Notes: generated by a model from the letters alone, not told the origin. A DNA stretch of 5,409 nucleotides from Candidatus Kapaibacterium sp. (GCA_030835065.1 JAUQWR010000812.1:1-5409), one strand, 5' to 3'. Counted from the stretch's first letter, positions 1 to 5,169 are shown. A program made the numbers and translations.

Positions 1-220
1 AGGTATCCTATCGATGGCACGCAAAGGTAATGATATCAATAGTGCTACTTCTCAATTCTTCATTTGCTTAGGCGATGTGCCTCACTTAGATGGTCAATAT
101 ACAGTTTTCGGCGAAGTAACTAGCGGAATTGAAGTAGTTGATAAAATTGCAGCTGTAAAAACAGGTGCAAGAGATATGCCAGCAGATAGAATCAAAATGG
201 AAATCAAAAAAATCGACTAA
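1..220 (+). CDS. Cyclophilin-type peptidyl-prolyl cis-trans isomerase, C-terminal part (5' end outside window)
   Basis: This is the last 72 residues of a cyclophilin, the enzyme family that catalyses cis-trans isomerisation of Xaa-Pro bonds during protein folding. The reading frame is already open at base 2 (Gly-Ile-Leu-Ser-Met-Ala-Arg), so the ATG at 14 is the internal Met of the family's LSMAR/LSMAN motif and not the start. Visible family signatures are SMAR, SQFFI (active-site Gln and Phe), and [11 protein letters not shown] followed by G-x-x-VVDKI. The position that is His in LDGKH of eukaryotic CypA is Tyr here, which is common in bacterial homologues. Whether the protein is cytoplasmic or exported cannot be judged without the N-terminus. 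It ends at TAA and is followed 25 bases later by a terminator, so it is the last gene of its transcript. Confidence 0.93.
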   Translation, partial: GILSMARKGNDINSATSQFFICLGDVPHLDGQYTVFGEVTSGIEVVDKIAAVKTGARDMPADRIKMEIKKID

Positions 221-245
221 TACTCTGAATAAACATTATTCTATC

Positions 246-277
246 AAAAATCCTCTCTACTAAGAGAGGATTTTTTT
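246..277 (+). terminator. Rho-independent terminator of the cyclophilin gene
   Basis: TCCTCTCT (251-258) pairs perfectly with AGAGAGGA (263-270) around an ACTA tetraloop. The stem can be lengthened by an A-run at 246-250 against a seven-T run at 271-277. It lies 25 bases after the cyclophilin stop. The A/T symmetry would allow some function on the other strand, but no minus-strand gene ends here. The T-tract overlaps the -7 element of the next promoter. Confidence 0.92.
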
Positions 278-284
278 ATTTTTG
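277..284 (+). promoter_or_regulatory. Bacteroidota-type -7 promoter element for the HAD phosphatase gene
   Basis: TATTTTTG is a full match to the Bacteroidota -7 consensus TAnnTTTG. It ends 30 bases before the ATG at 315, so transcription would start near 289-291 and leave a leader of about 25 nt. I see no convincing -33 TTTG at the usual spacing. The same octamer precedes two other genes in this window (3605-3612, and 5162-5169 on the minus strand), which strengthens the call. The element shares its first base with the end of the upstream terminator T-tract. Confidence 0.6.
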
Positions 285-314
285 AACTATGATTAATGAC
301 AAAAACGAAAAAAG

Positions 315-845
315 ATGAATAAAGCAGTATTTTTTGATAGAGACGGTATAGTGAACCGACGAATAATTGGCGGGTACGTCAAAGCTATTGAAGAGTTTGA
401 AATTAATGAAGACTTTTTGGCATTGTTCAAATACGTTAAGGATAATGATTATCTAGCCATTTTAGTCACAAATCAACAGGGAATTGGCAAAGGATTGATG
501 AGCGAAGCAGATCTTGCTTTGGTTCATGAATATATGCAGAATCTTCTCGAAGAATCTACCGGAAGCAAGTTCGATGCTATTTATTATTGTCCGGATTTGG
601 CGGCTGCTAATAGCTACAGACGCAAACCCAACCCGGGAATGTTCGAAGAAGCTATAAACCAATTTGAGATAGATCCGGAAGAGTCTTGGACAATTGGCGA
701 CAGCCCGACCGATGTAATTGCCGGCAAACGTGCAGGCACAAATACCATATTAATCAATAATAATACGGCAAGTATTCCATTCGAAGCCGACAAGGTATTT
801 GCAGATTTGGAAGCAGCGTTGGATTATGTAAGAACTGTTATTTAA
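315..845 (+). CDS. HAD-IIIA family phosphatase, GmhB-like
   Basis: This 176-residue cytoplasmic protein belongs to the HAD superfamily, subclass IIIA, closest in pattern to D-glycero-D-manno-heptose 1,7-bisphosphate phosphatase (GmhB, LPS heptose synthesis) and the HisB phosphatase domain. All four HAD motifs are visible: FFDRDG (nucleophile Asp8, acid/base Asp10), VTNQQGIGKG (Thr52, Asn53), RRKPNPGM (Lys104) and GDSPTD (Asp129, Asp133). The Gly-Tyr-Val after the first motif and the length (about 180-190 in GmhB) also fit. Unlike classical GmhB, the loop before RKP lacks the Cys-x-His...Cys-x-Cys zinc site: only Cys92 remains (YYCPDLAAANSYRRKP). Substrate is therefore uncertain; a sugar or nucleotide phosphate is as likely as heptose bisphosphate. 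The start lacks a Shine-Dalgarno and is preceded by an A-rich stretch. It appears monocistronic, as 124 bases separate it from zapA. Confidence 0.9.
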   Translation: MNKAVFFDRDGIVNRRIIGGYVKAIEEFEINEDFLALFKYVKDNDYLAILVTNQQGIGKGLMSEADLALVHEYMQNLLEESTGSKFDAIYYCPDLAAANSYRRKPNPGMFEEAINQFEIDPEESWTIGDSPTDVIAGKRAGTNTILINNNTASIPFEADKVFADLEAALDYVRTVI

Positions 846-909
846 AACAGATATAAATTTTAATTTTTTATTAACCAATTTATTGTTAAGTTTATCGTAA
901 ATGATATTG

Positions 910-932
910 AATCTGATCTTAAAAATCGGATT
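910..932 (+). other. Small hairpin in the zapA upstream region
   Basis: AATCTGAT (910-917) pairs with ATCGGATT (925-932), eight pairs including one G-U, around a seven-base loop. It lies in the 124-base gap between the HAD gene and zapA and ends 37 bases before the zapA start. No T-tract follows, so it is not an ordinary terminator. A near-consensus -7 (TAAGTTTA, 887-894) lies just upstream and could make this a leader hairpin of zapA mRNA. Both are weak calls in AT-rich DNA, and nothing else is recognisable in this gap. Confidence 0.25.
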
Positions 933-969
933 GATTGATAAGCAAAAAAATTGGATAAATAGGAAATAG

Positions 970-1257
970 ATGTCGGAATATATAAATGTCAAAATCGATG
1001 GCAGTGAATACACTTTGATGGGGGACGATGCTGAACTAACAAAAGCAGCAGCCGAAAAAGTGGACGAAAAAATTGCCGAATTGCGGAAAAACTATGGCGA
1101 TGAGATGAGCATCAACGCAATGTCGGTTTTGGCGGCTCTTAATATTGCCGAAGAGGAGTTGAAAAAAGAAGCGAAAGCCAATGAGGAGTTTAAATATCTG
1201 ATTGACGAACTGAATAGAATGAGTGAGTATTTGATTAGTCAAATGGAAAGTAAATAA
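970..1257 (+). CDS. zapA: Cell division protein ZapA
   Basis: This 95-residue protein matches the ZapA family, small cytoplasmic proteins that bind FtsZ and promote bundling of its filaments at the division site. The N-terminal globular part shows the family pattern: a V-x-I-x-G-x-EY strand turn (residues 7-14), acidic GDD (18-20), an A-x-x-VDEKI-x-EL helix (28-38), then a Ser-rich turn and VLAALNIAEE (53-62), the most conserved block. Residues 58-95 form one charged helix, the dimerising coiled coil of ZapA. Length is typical. AGGAA at 961-965 gives a modest ribosome binding site four bases before the ATG. The gene is followed after 27 bases by a structured RNA resembling 6S RNA, recalling the zapA-ssrS adjacency long known in Proteobacteria. 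zapA could be co-transcribed with the RNA, although a possible separate promoter lies at 1274-1281. Confidence 0.93.
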   Translation: MSEYINVKIDGSEYTLMGDDAELTKAAAEKVDEKIAELRKNYGDEMSINAMSVLAALNIAEEELKKEAKANEEFKYLIDELNRMSEYLISQMESK

Positions 1258-1273
1258 TAATTGGTTTTGATAG

Positions 1274-1281
1274 TTAATTTG
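1274..1281 (+). promoter_or_regulatory. Possible -7 element for the 6S-like RNA
   Basis: TTAATTTG matches TAnnTTTG at all but the second position. Its spacing would put the transcription start at about 1286-1288, exactly where the closing stem of the RNA begins (1285). No good -33 element is seen. The fit between predicted start and RNA 5' end is the main support. Without a transcript map it remains tentative. Confidence 0.4.
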
Positions 1282-1284
1282 ATT

Positions 1285-1527
1285 GGAAAATTGCCGTGTC
1301 ACGCTATCGTCACAATAGCGATGTAAAGAACTATAAATAACTTATAGGGAGCTAAGCTCTGCTAATCAATAGCGGGCTGCACTGCTTCGGCAGAAATTCT
1401 CTTTGGAGGGTTCAGCAGATTATAGCGATTGGAAGGATAGCACCCACTGTGGCTTGAGGTTCTCTTCACCTCGTAAGGTATACGCCTTAGTAAGCGTATA
1501 TTGATAGCGTGATGCGGTTCAATTTCC
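1285..1527 (+). ncRNA. ssrS: Structured non-coding RNA, probable 6S RNA
   Basis: No protein frame spans this segment, yet its ends pair over long range. TCACGCTATC (1299-1308) is perfectly complementary to GATAGCGTGA (1503-1512), and GGAAA..TTG / CAATTTCC with CCG/CGG extend the closing stem outward. Inside lies an A-rich 5' strand (1321-1350). It is followed by an apical rod: GCTA (1351-1354) with TAGC (1423-1426), TCTGCT (1358-1363) with AGCAGA (1414-1419), and a cap CTGC-TTCG-GCAG (1382-1393), the exceptionally stable C(UUCG)G tetraloop. On the 3' side are hairpins GAGGT/ACCTC (1456-1472) and TATACGC/GCGTATA (1479-1500). Closing stem, large central bubble, irregular apical rod and a 3'-side hairpin are the layout of 6S RNA, which imitates an open promoter and sequesters RNA polymerase. 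Position between zapA and rny supports this. At 243 nt it is longer than the usual 180-200. RNase P RNA, tmRNA and SRP RNA signatures are absent. The existence of an RNA is better supported than its name. Confidence 0.62.
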
Positions 1528-1933
1528 ATTAAATTTTTATTCCTAATTTCGTCTCGCCAAAATTTTTTATCCTTTTTTAAAATAAAATCCTATTTAATTT
1601 GTTTATTATTCGGATAAAATATTTAGAAATTAAAATATTTTGTTGAAAATTTGTTTGAATTGGCGATATTGAGTATCGTCTTTGCGGAGTTTACGGGGTA
1701 TTTTTTCTTGATTGAATACGGGTTTTTTGATAGTTATTTTTTTTATAAACTCGATTGAATAAGTTTACATAAGCACTTCTTACACTGCCTGTCTTCGCAA
1801 GACACCAGTAAAATATTTTAATTTCTAAAAATTGAATGATGTTATCATGCTTTTTGTATGGTAAATAATTAACTATGTTGAACTTGCCCTCGCTTGGTTG
1901 CCTTGACTTGCCTGGGTATCAGTTGTCAAAGGC
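1528..1933. other. Gene-free 400-base interval between the 6S-like RNA and rny
   Basis: No credible coding frame with a start codon is present on either strand. The stretch is very AT-rich. It contains a T-rich segment after the RNA (1560-1585, no clear terminator stem) and an element with long inverted repeats (1622-1829). Inside that element are a hairpin CGATA/TATCG (1664-1678) and a hairpin at 1784-1809. A possible rny promoter follows, with TTTG at 1853-1856 and a poor -7 TATGTTGA at 1874-1881. A leader zone with three TTGCC repeats (1884, 1898, 1908) and a hairpin lies directly before the gene. The last three items suggest the rny transcript starts within the final 60-70 bases. Confidence 0.6.
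1622..1829. mobile_element. MITE-like element with 20-bp perfect terminal inverted repeats
   Basis: The 20 bases at 1622-1641 (TTTAGAAATTAAAATATTTT) are the exact reverse complement of 1810-1829. If the true ends are 1626 and 1825 (GAAATTAAAA...TTTTAATTTC), each side is flanked by TA, the target duplicated by IS630/Tc1-mariner elements. Because TA is itself a palindrome, this cannot be told from a longer repeat. Just inside the right repeat is a strong hairpin, ACTG..TGTCTT-cgc-AAGACA.CAGT (1784-1809). GATTGAATA occurs twice inside (1710-1718 and 1753-1761). The minus strand has a 44-codon open frame without ATG (1764-1630) whose stop lies in the left repeat, possibly a decayed transposase end. 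Part of the repeat (AAAATATTTT) is a simple AT palindrome, but the GAAATT half is not, so chance is unlikely. Alternatives are an AT-rich RNA structure or a replication-related palindrome. Confidence 0.42.
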
Positions 1934-1942
1934 ATGAAGGAG
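1900..1942 (+). promoter_or_regulatory. rny leader hairpin abutting the ribosome binding site
   Basis: GCC-TTGAC (1900-1907) pairs with GTCAA-a-GGC (1925-1933): eight pairs with one bulged A, closing a 17-base loop. The hairpin ends four bases before the Shine-Dalgarno AAGGAG (1937-1942), which stands six bases before the ATG at 1949. Its 3' strand touches an upstream in-frame AUG at 1934. Three TTGCC pentamers (1884-1888, 1898-1902, 1908-1912) fall in and before the stem, giving alternative pairings. The placement suggests control of rny translation or mRNA stability, perhaps by RNase Y itself; this is inference. Confidence 0.4.
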
Positions 1943-1948
1943 ATTTAT

Positions 1949-3511
1949 ATGGATCCACTATTAATTATTATTCTTAGTGTGGTTGGGTTGATTGCTGGGT
2001 TTGGTGTTTCAAACTTCATTACTAGTAAAATAAGTAAAGCTAAAATTGCCGAAGCTGAATTAAGTGCTAAAAATATTATTAAAGATGCTGAAAAAGAAGC
2101 AAACAACGTTAAAAAAGAAAAAATGCTTGAAGCTAAAGAAGAATGGCACAAGCGTAAATTAGAATTTGAAAATGATGCTCAGGCTAAACGCCAAAAAATT
2201 CAGCAACTAGAAAAACAAATTAAAAACAAAGAAGACGATCTCAACCAAAGAGCTGAGCAATTAAATAAAAAAGAAAAAGCTTTGCAGACTTACGACGACG
2301 ATCTCAAAAAAAGAGAATCTACTCTTAAAGATAAACTTGTCGAAGTCGATAAAATTAAAGCTGAACAAGCTCAAAAACTTGAGCAAGTTGCAGGGCTCTC
2401 TCGCGAAGAAGCTAAAAAACAACTTGTTGAATCTATGATTAGTGATGCTCGCCAGGAAGCTGCCAAGTATGTGGCTCAAATTCGTGAAGATTCTAAACTT
2501 AAAGCTAACCAAGAAGCTCAAAATATTATTGTTCAAGCTATTCAACGTACTGCTTCAGACCACTCAGTCGAAACTACTGTTTCTGTTGTTACTTTAGATT
2601 CTGATGATATGAAAGGTCGCATTATTGGTCGCGAAGGTCGTAATATACGTGCTTTCGAAGCTGCTACAGGTATCGATCTTATTATCGATGATACTCCCGA
2701 AGCTGTTGTTATTTCAGGGTTTGATCCATTCCGCCGTGAAGTTGCTAAAAAAGCTCTCGAAAAACTTATGTTAGACGGTCGTATCCACCCTGCTCGTATC
2801 GAGGAAGTTGTCGAAAAAACTAGAAAAGAACTTGAAGACGAAATTATTAAAGTTGGCGAAAATGCTTTGCTCGAATTAGGCATTCATAATATGCATAAAG
2901 AATTAATTCGCCATATTGGAAAGATGAAATATCGCTCGAGCTATGGTCAAAATCTGTTGAACCACTCTATCGAAGTTGCTTACATTTCCGGTATTATGGC
3001 TGCAGAATTAGGTCTTGAAACTCAAGTAGCAAAACGTTCTGCCCTATTGCATGATATTGGTAAGTGCGTCGATAAAGATACTGAAGGTCCTCACGCTTTG
3101 ATTGGATTTGAATTAGCTAAAAAGTATAGAGAAAATCTTATCGTTTGCAATGCTATTGGCGCTCACCACGAAGATATTGAGATGGAATCGCCTTATGCTG
3201 TATTGGTGCAAGCAGCTGATAGTATCAGCGGTGCTCGTCCTGGTGCTCGCCGCGAATCCTTAGAAAATTATGTCAAACGTCTTCAAAAACTCGAAGCTAT
3301 TGCCGAAAGTTTCGAAGGTGTTGGCAAAACTTTTGCAATTCAGGCTGGTCGCGAAGTTCGTGTTATTGTCGAACCTGAAAAAGTTGACGATCCTACTTCA
3401 GATACAATGGCTATCGAAATCGCTAAGCGTATAGAAAGCGAAATGGAATATCCAGGCCAGATCAAAGTTACTGTTATTCGCGAACGTCGCAGTGTAGCAT
3501 TAGCTAAATAA
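1949..3511 (+). CDS. rny: Ribonuclease Y
   Basis: RNase Y is a membrane-anchored endoribonuclease that starts mRNA decay. I choose the ATG at 1949 (520 residues), because a strong Shine-Dalgarno AAGGAG sits six bases before it. An in-frame ATG at 1934 has no such site and would swallow the Shine-Dalgarno in codons 2-3. Domains, numbered from 1949: one N-terminal membrane helix (about residues 3-20), a Lys/Glu-rich coiled coil (about 28-160), a KH RNA-binding domain with [10 protein letters not shown] (223-232), and an HD phosphohydrolase domain. The HD domain contains NHS (His339), LLHDIGK (His368, Asp369), GAHHED (His406, His407) and AADS (Asp424), the expected metal ligands. Length and order are canonical, and it ends in the family's [14 protein letters not shown]. 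Codons are strongly biased (GCT, GTT, CGT/CGC, ATT), more than in zapA or the HAD gene, suggesting high expression. It is monocistronic, with a long leader and a strong terminator. Confidence 0.97.
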   Translation: MDPLLIIILSVVGLIAGFGVSNFITSKISKAKIAEAELSAKNIIKDAEKEANNVKKEKMLEAKEEWHKRKLEFENDAQAKRQKIQQLEKQIKNKEDDLNQRAEQLNKKEKALQTYDDDLKKRESTLKDKLVEVDKIKAEQAQKLEQVAGLSREEAKKQLVESMISDARQEAAKYVAQIREDSKLKANQEAQNIIVQAIQRTASDHSVETTVSVVTLDSDDMKGRIIGREGRNIRAFEAATGIDLIIDDTPEAVVISGFDPFRREVAKKALEKLMLDGRIHPARIEEVVEKTRKELEDEIIKVGENALLELGIHNMHKELIRHIGKMKYRSSYGQNLLNHSIEVAYISGIMAAELGLETQVAKRSALLHDIGKCVDKDTEGPHALIGFELAKKYRENLIVCNAIGAHHEDIEMESPYAVLVQAADSISGARPGARRESLENYVKRLQKLEAIAESFEGVGKTFAIQAGREVRVIVEPEKVDDPTSDTMAIEIAKRIESEMEYPGQIKVTVIRERRSVALAK

Positions 3512-3533
3512 GATCTTAGAAATTCTTAATATT

Positions 3534-3570
3534 AAGCCGTTTGAATTTTTTTTTCAGACGGCTTTTTTTT
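3534..3570 (+). terminator. Rho-independent terminator of rny
   Basis: AAGCCGTTTGAA (3534-3545) pairs with TTCAGACGGCTT (3553-3564), twelve pairs with one internal G-U. The loop is a seven-T run, and an eight-T tract follows (3563-3570). It begins 23 bases after the rny stop. This is the strongest terminator in the window. Confidence 0.95.
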
Positions 3571-3604
3571 GATTTTAGATTTACATATATTCAGTAGATT
3601 TTAT

Positions 3605-3612
3605 TATTTTTG
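3605..3612 (+). promoter_or_regulatory. Bacteroidota-type -7 promoter element for the DUF1569 gene
   Basis: TATTTTTG, a full TAnnTTTG match, ends 27 bases before the ATG at 3640. Predicted transcription start is about 3617-3619, giving a short leader with the Shine-Dalgarno AAAGG at 3629-3633. The -33 position has no clear TTTG. It would drive the DUF1569 gene and probably the VOC gene behind it. Confidence 0.6.
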
Positions 3613-3639
3613 CATCAAATTATTTTATAAAGGTGACCT

Positions 3640-4092
3640 ATGATTAATGTGTTTAATAAAAAAGATGTTGATGAATTAATTGGAAGAATAAATAAGTTGA
3701 AAGCAGATAGCCAGCCAAATTGGGGTACTATGTCTGTCGAAAAAATGCTGGCTCATTGCAACGTTACTTACGAAATGGTTTACGATAGCAAGCATCCCAG
3801 ACCAAGCGGATTTATGCGTTTTGTTTTGCGATTGATAGTGAAACCTACTGTGGTTAATAACGTTCCCTATAAGCAGAATTTAAAGACTGCTCCTGCTTTT
3901 ATTATTTCTGATGAAAGAAATTTTGAAATCGAAAAATCCAGACTTATTGATTACATTGTCAAAACTTGCGAACTTGGCGAAAATTTCTTCGATGGCAAAG
4001 AATCTCTTTCCTTTGGCAAATTGAATAAGTTTGAATGGAACAACATGTTTGCTAAGCACCTTGACCATCATCTTAGGCAATTTGGCGTTTAA
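3640..4092 (+). CDS. DUF1569 / DinB-fold family protein
   Basis: This 150-residue soluble protein matches the pattern of DUF1569 proteins, which share the four-helix DinB/YfiT-like fold. Visible features are an N-terminal helix rich in charged residues, W-G-T-MSVEKMLAHC (28-40), typical of helix 2, and a C-terminal helix W-N-N-MFAKHLDHHLRQFGV (133-150). His39, His140 and His144 (the last two as H-x-x-x-H) are placed like the metal-binding His triad of DinB-like proteins. DinB-like enzymes include thiol-dependent S-transferases, but no substrate is known for DUF1569 and none can be inferred here. AAAGG seven bases before the ATG provides a ribosome binding site, and a -7 element lies upstream. 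The VOC gene starts 33 bases after the stop on the same strand with no terminator between, so the two are probably one transcript. Confidence 0.83.
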   Translation: MINVFNKKDVDELIGRINKLKADSQPNWGTMSVEKMLAHCNVTYEMVYDSKHPRPSGFMRFVLRLIVKPTVVNNVPYKQNLKTAPAFIISDERNFEIEKSRLIDYIVKTCELGENFFDGKESLSFGKLNKFEWNNMFAKHLDHHLRQFGV

Positions 4093-4125
4093 CTAACTTA
4101 TTTATAACGCTAAAAGATATATAAC

Positions 4126-4509
4126 ATGATAAATAAGTCGATGATTATTCTATTTGTAGAAGATGCTGATAGTGCGAAAAAGTTTTATTCTTCACTTTTT
4201 AGAAAATTACCGGATCTAGACGTTCCAGGTATGACTGAATTTGTAATTTCTGATACTTTTACTCTTGGCTTGATGCCTGTAACTAATATAGAAAAAATAT
4301 TAGAAACCCAGAATTTTCAGCAAAATGGGAATAATCTAATAAAGCATGAGTTATATCTTTACGTTGATGATCTGGAGTTCGAATACGAAAATGCTGTAAA
4401 ATCCGGAGCAGAGTTGATCAGTCCAATCCAGATGCGCAACTGGGGCGATAGAGCATGCTATTTTGCCGATCCCGAAGGGAATATTATCGCCTTTGCTGCT
4501 AAAGCTTAA
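4126..4509 (+). CDS. VOC superfamily (glyoxalase/bleomycin-resistance-like) protein
   Basis: This 127-residue protein has the paired beta-alpha-beta-beta-beta modules of the vicinal oxygen chelate fold. Module 1 (residues 6-50) contains VEDADSAKKFYSSLF, the classic helix in which S/A-x-x-FY marks the family. Module 2 (73-125) starts HELYLYVDDL and ends WGDRACYFADPEGNIIAF. The family includes glyoxalase I, extradiol dioxygenases and antibiotic-binding proteins. The Glu that normally follows DP-x-GN-x-I as a metal ligand is Ala122 here, and the first-strand His/Glu ligand also seems absent (MIILFVED). A ligand-binding, non-metal role is therefore as likely as catalysis. There is no Shine-Dalgarno; the leader is A-rich. 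It lies 33 bases behind the DUF1569 gene, and its stop is only three bases from the stop of the convergent membrane-protein gene. Confidence 0.86.
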   Translation: MINKSMIILFVEDADSAKKFYSSLFRKLPDLDVPGMTEFVISDTFTLGLMPVTNIEKILETQNFQQNGNNLIKHELYLYVDDLEFEYENAVKSGAELISPIQMRNWGDRACYFADPEGNIIAFAAKA

Positions 4510-4541
4510 TATTTATCTATTGAATATTAAAAATATTAGCT
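4503..4541. repeat. Inverted repeat at the convergent gene junction
   Basis: TAATATTT (4507-4514) is the exact reverse complement of AAATATTA (4531-4538). AGC/GCT outside it pairs with one bulged T, giving eleven pairs around a 16-base loop. It spans the VOC stop codon and the last codons of the opposite gene. No terminator was found between these two converging genes, so this may act in both directions, but it lacks a clean T-tract and is AT-rich. Low confidence. Confidence 0.3.
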
Positions 4542-5139
4542 GAAATATAATAAAACTTAGAAAAGATATTATAATTGAATGTAGGGTTTTCAGTTTGTGT
4601 ATGTATTTGCAAATAGTATAGAAATAGAATAAAAATGCAAATAGATATATACCAATGGAAATCCAAAGAAGAGTTCTCCAAATTGTAGGGCTGTTCATAG
4701 CTATTTCGTGTTCGTTAGGATTAATCCACCCAATTGCAGACGAAAAACTCATTAAAAGGTCGTGCACGAGTGTGCCCCACATAGATATAGATATTGAAAG
4801 TGCAATAGCAGCAAATGTTATATCAAAACTAATCTTTGATCCAAAAGATTTTGTAAGTATATACATAAAAACAGAACAAGCCCACCAAGCCAAAAGAATG
4901 CTTGGAGCTAGCAGGAATTGATTATAAAAATAGTAAGATTCCTTAGGAATATTTAGCCATGGAGTGAATACAGAAGGAGCACCATGAGCGATTGCAAGAA
5001 ATATATACATTAGTGTATAGCCAAGCAATGGAATGAGAATATATGCAAATGCATACCTGATTAAATTCTGAGAAGAGGCAAATTCTATAAATGTTTTGCC
5101 GGGTTTTAATATAGCATTATAATAAAAGTTCCAAAACAT
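4513..5139 (-). CDS. Yip1-like multi-pass membrane protein of unknown function
   Basis: This 208-residue integral membrane protein has five predicted hydrophobic helices at about residues 29-51, 75-96, 105-126, 154-176 and 186-206. The N-terminus, before the first helix, reads FYYNAILKPGKTF, resembling the I-x-x-P-x-x-TF opening of bacterial Yip1-domain (YIP1 family) proteins, which also carry five helices. The bacterial members have no settled function. Loops between helices 1-2 and 3-4 are short and carry several Pro and aromatic residues. I see no catalytic motif. The start is supported by AGGAG on the minus strand (5152-5148), eight bases before the ATG, and by a -7 element at 5169-5162. 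The gene converges with the VOC gene, with three bases between the stops, and stands alone on its strand, since a terminator separates it from the gene upstream. Confidence 0.78.
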   Translation of the reverse strand: MFWNFYYNAILKPGKTFIEFASSQNLIRYAFAYILIPLLGYTLMYIFLAIAHGAPSVFTPWLNIPKESYYFYNQFLLAPSILLAWWACSVFMYILTKSFGSKISFDITFAAIALSISISMWGTLVHDLLMSFSSAIGWINPNEHEIAMNSPTIWRTLLWISIGIYLFAFLFYFYTICKYIHKLKTLHSIIISFLSFIIFQLIFLIFNR

Positions 5140-5161
5140 AAATCCAACTCCTAAAATTTCT

Positions 5162-5169
5162 CAAAAATA
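5162..5169 (-). promoter_or_regulatory. Bacteroidota-type -7 promoter element for the Yip1-like gene
   Basis: On the minus strand this reads TATTTTTG, the same octamer found before two plus-strand genes. It ends 22 bases before the ATG at 5139. Transcription would start near 5156, only a few bases before the AGGAG site, so the leader would be very short. No -33 TTTG is seen at the expected spacing. Confidence 0.55.

Noticed and set aside
931..960. Sigma70-like TTGATT / GATAAA pair before zapA.
   Set aside because: The predicted transcription start would fall at or past the ribosome binding site, and this lineage appears to use the TAnnTTTG promoter type.
1036..1302. Minus-strand open frame of 88 codons across zapA and the start of the RNA.
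   Set aside because: It overlaps the confidently identified zapA almost entirely and reads as low-complexity Phe/Gln-rich sequence.
1514..1527. GCGGTTCAATTTCC resembles a tRNA or tmRNA T-arm.
   Set aside because: No matching acceptor stem, anticodon arm, CCA end or tag-peptide frame is present. The bases are better used in the long-range closing stem of the 6S-like RNA.
1934..1948. ATG at 1934 as the start of rny.
   Set aside because: It has no ribosome binding site, and AAGGAG six bases before the ATG at 1949 would fall within its coding sequence. Starting at 1949 gives the usual short N-terminus directly before the membrane helix.
2261..2883. Minus-strand open frames within rny (2261-2545 and 2542-2883).
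   Set aside because: They are antisense shadows produced by the strong codon bias of rny. Their translations are low-complexity Ser/Phe/Leu-rich.
4655..4921. Plus-strand open frame of 88 codons opposite the Yip1-like gene.
   Set aside because: It is a shadow of the membrane-protein gene, with no family resemblance and no ribosome binding site.
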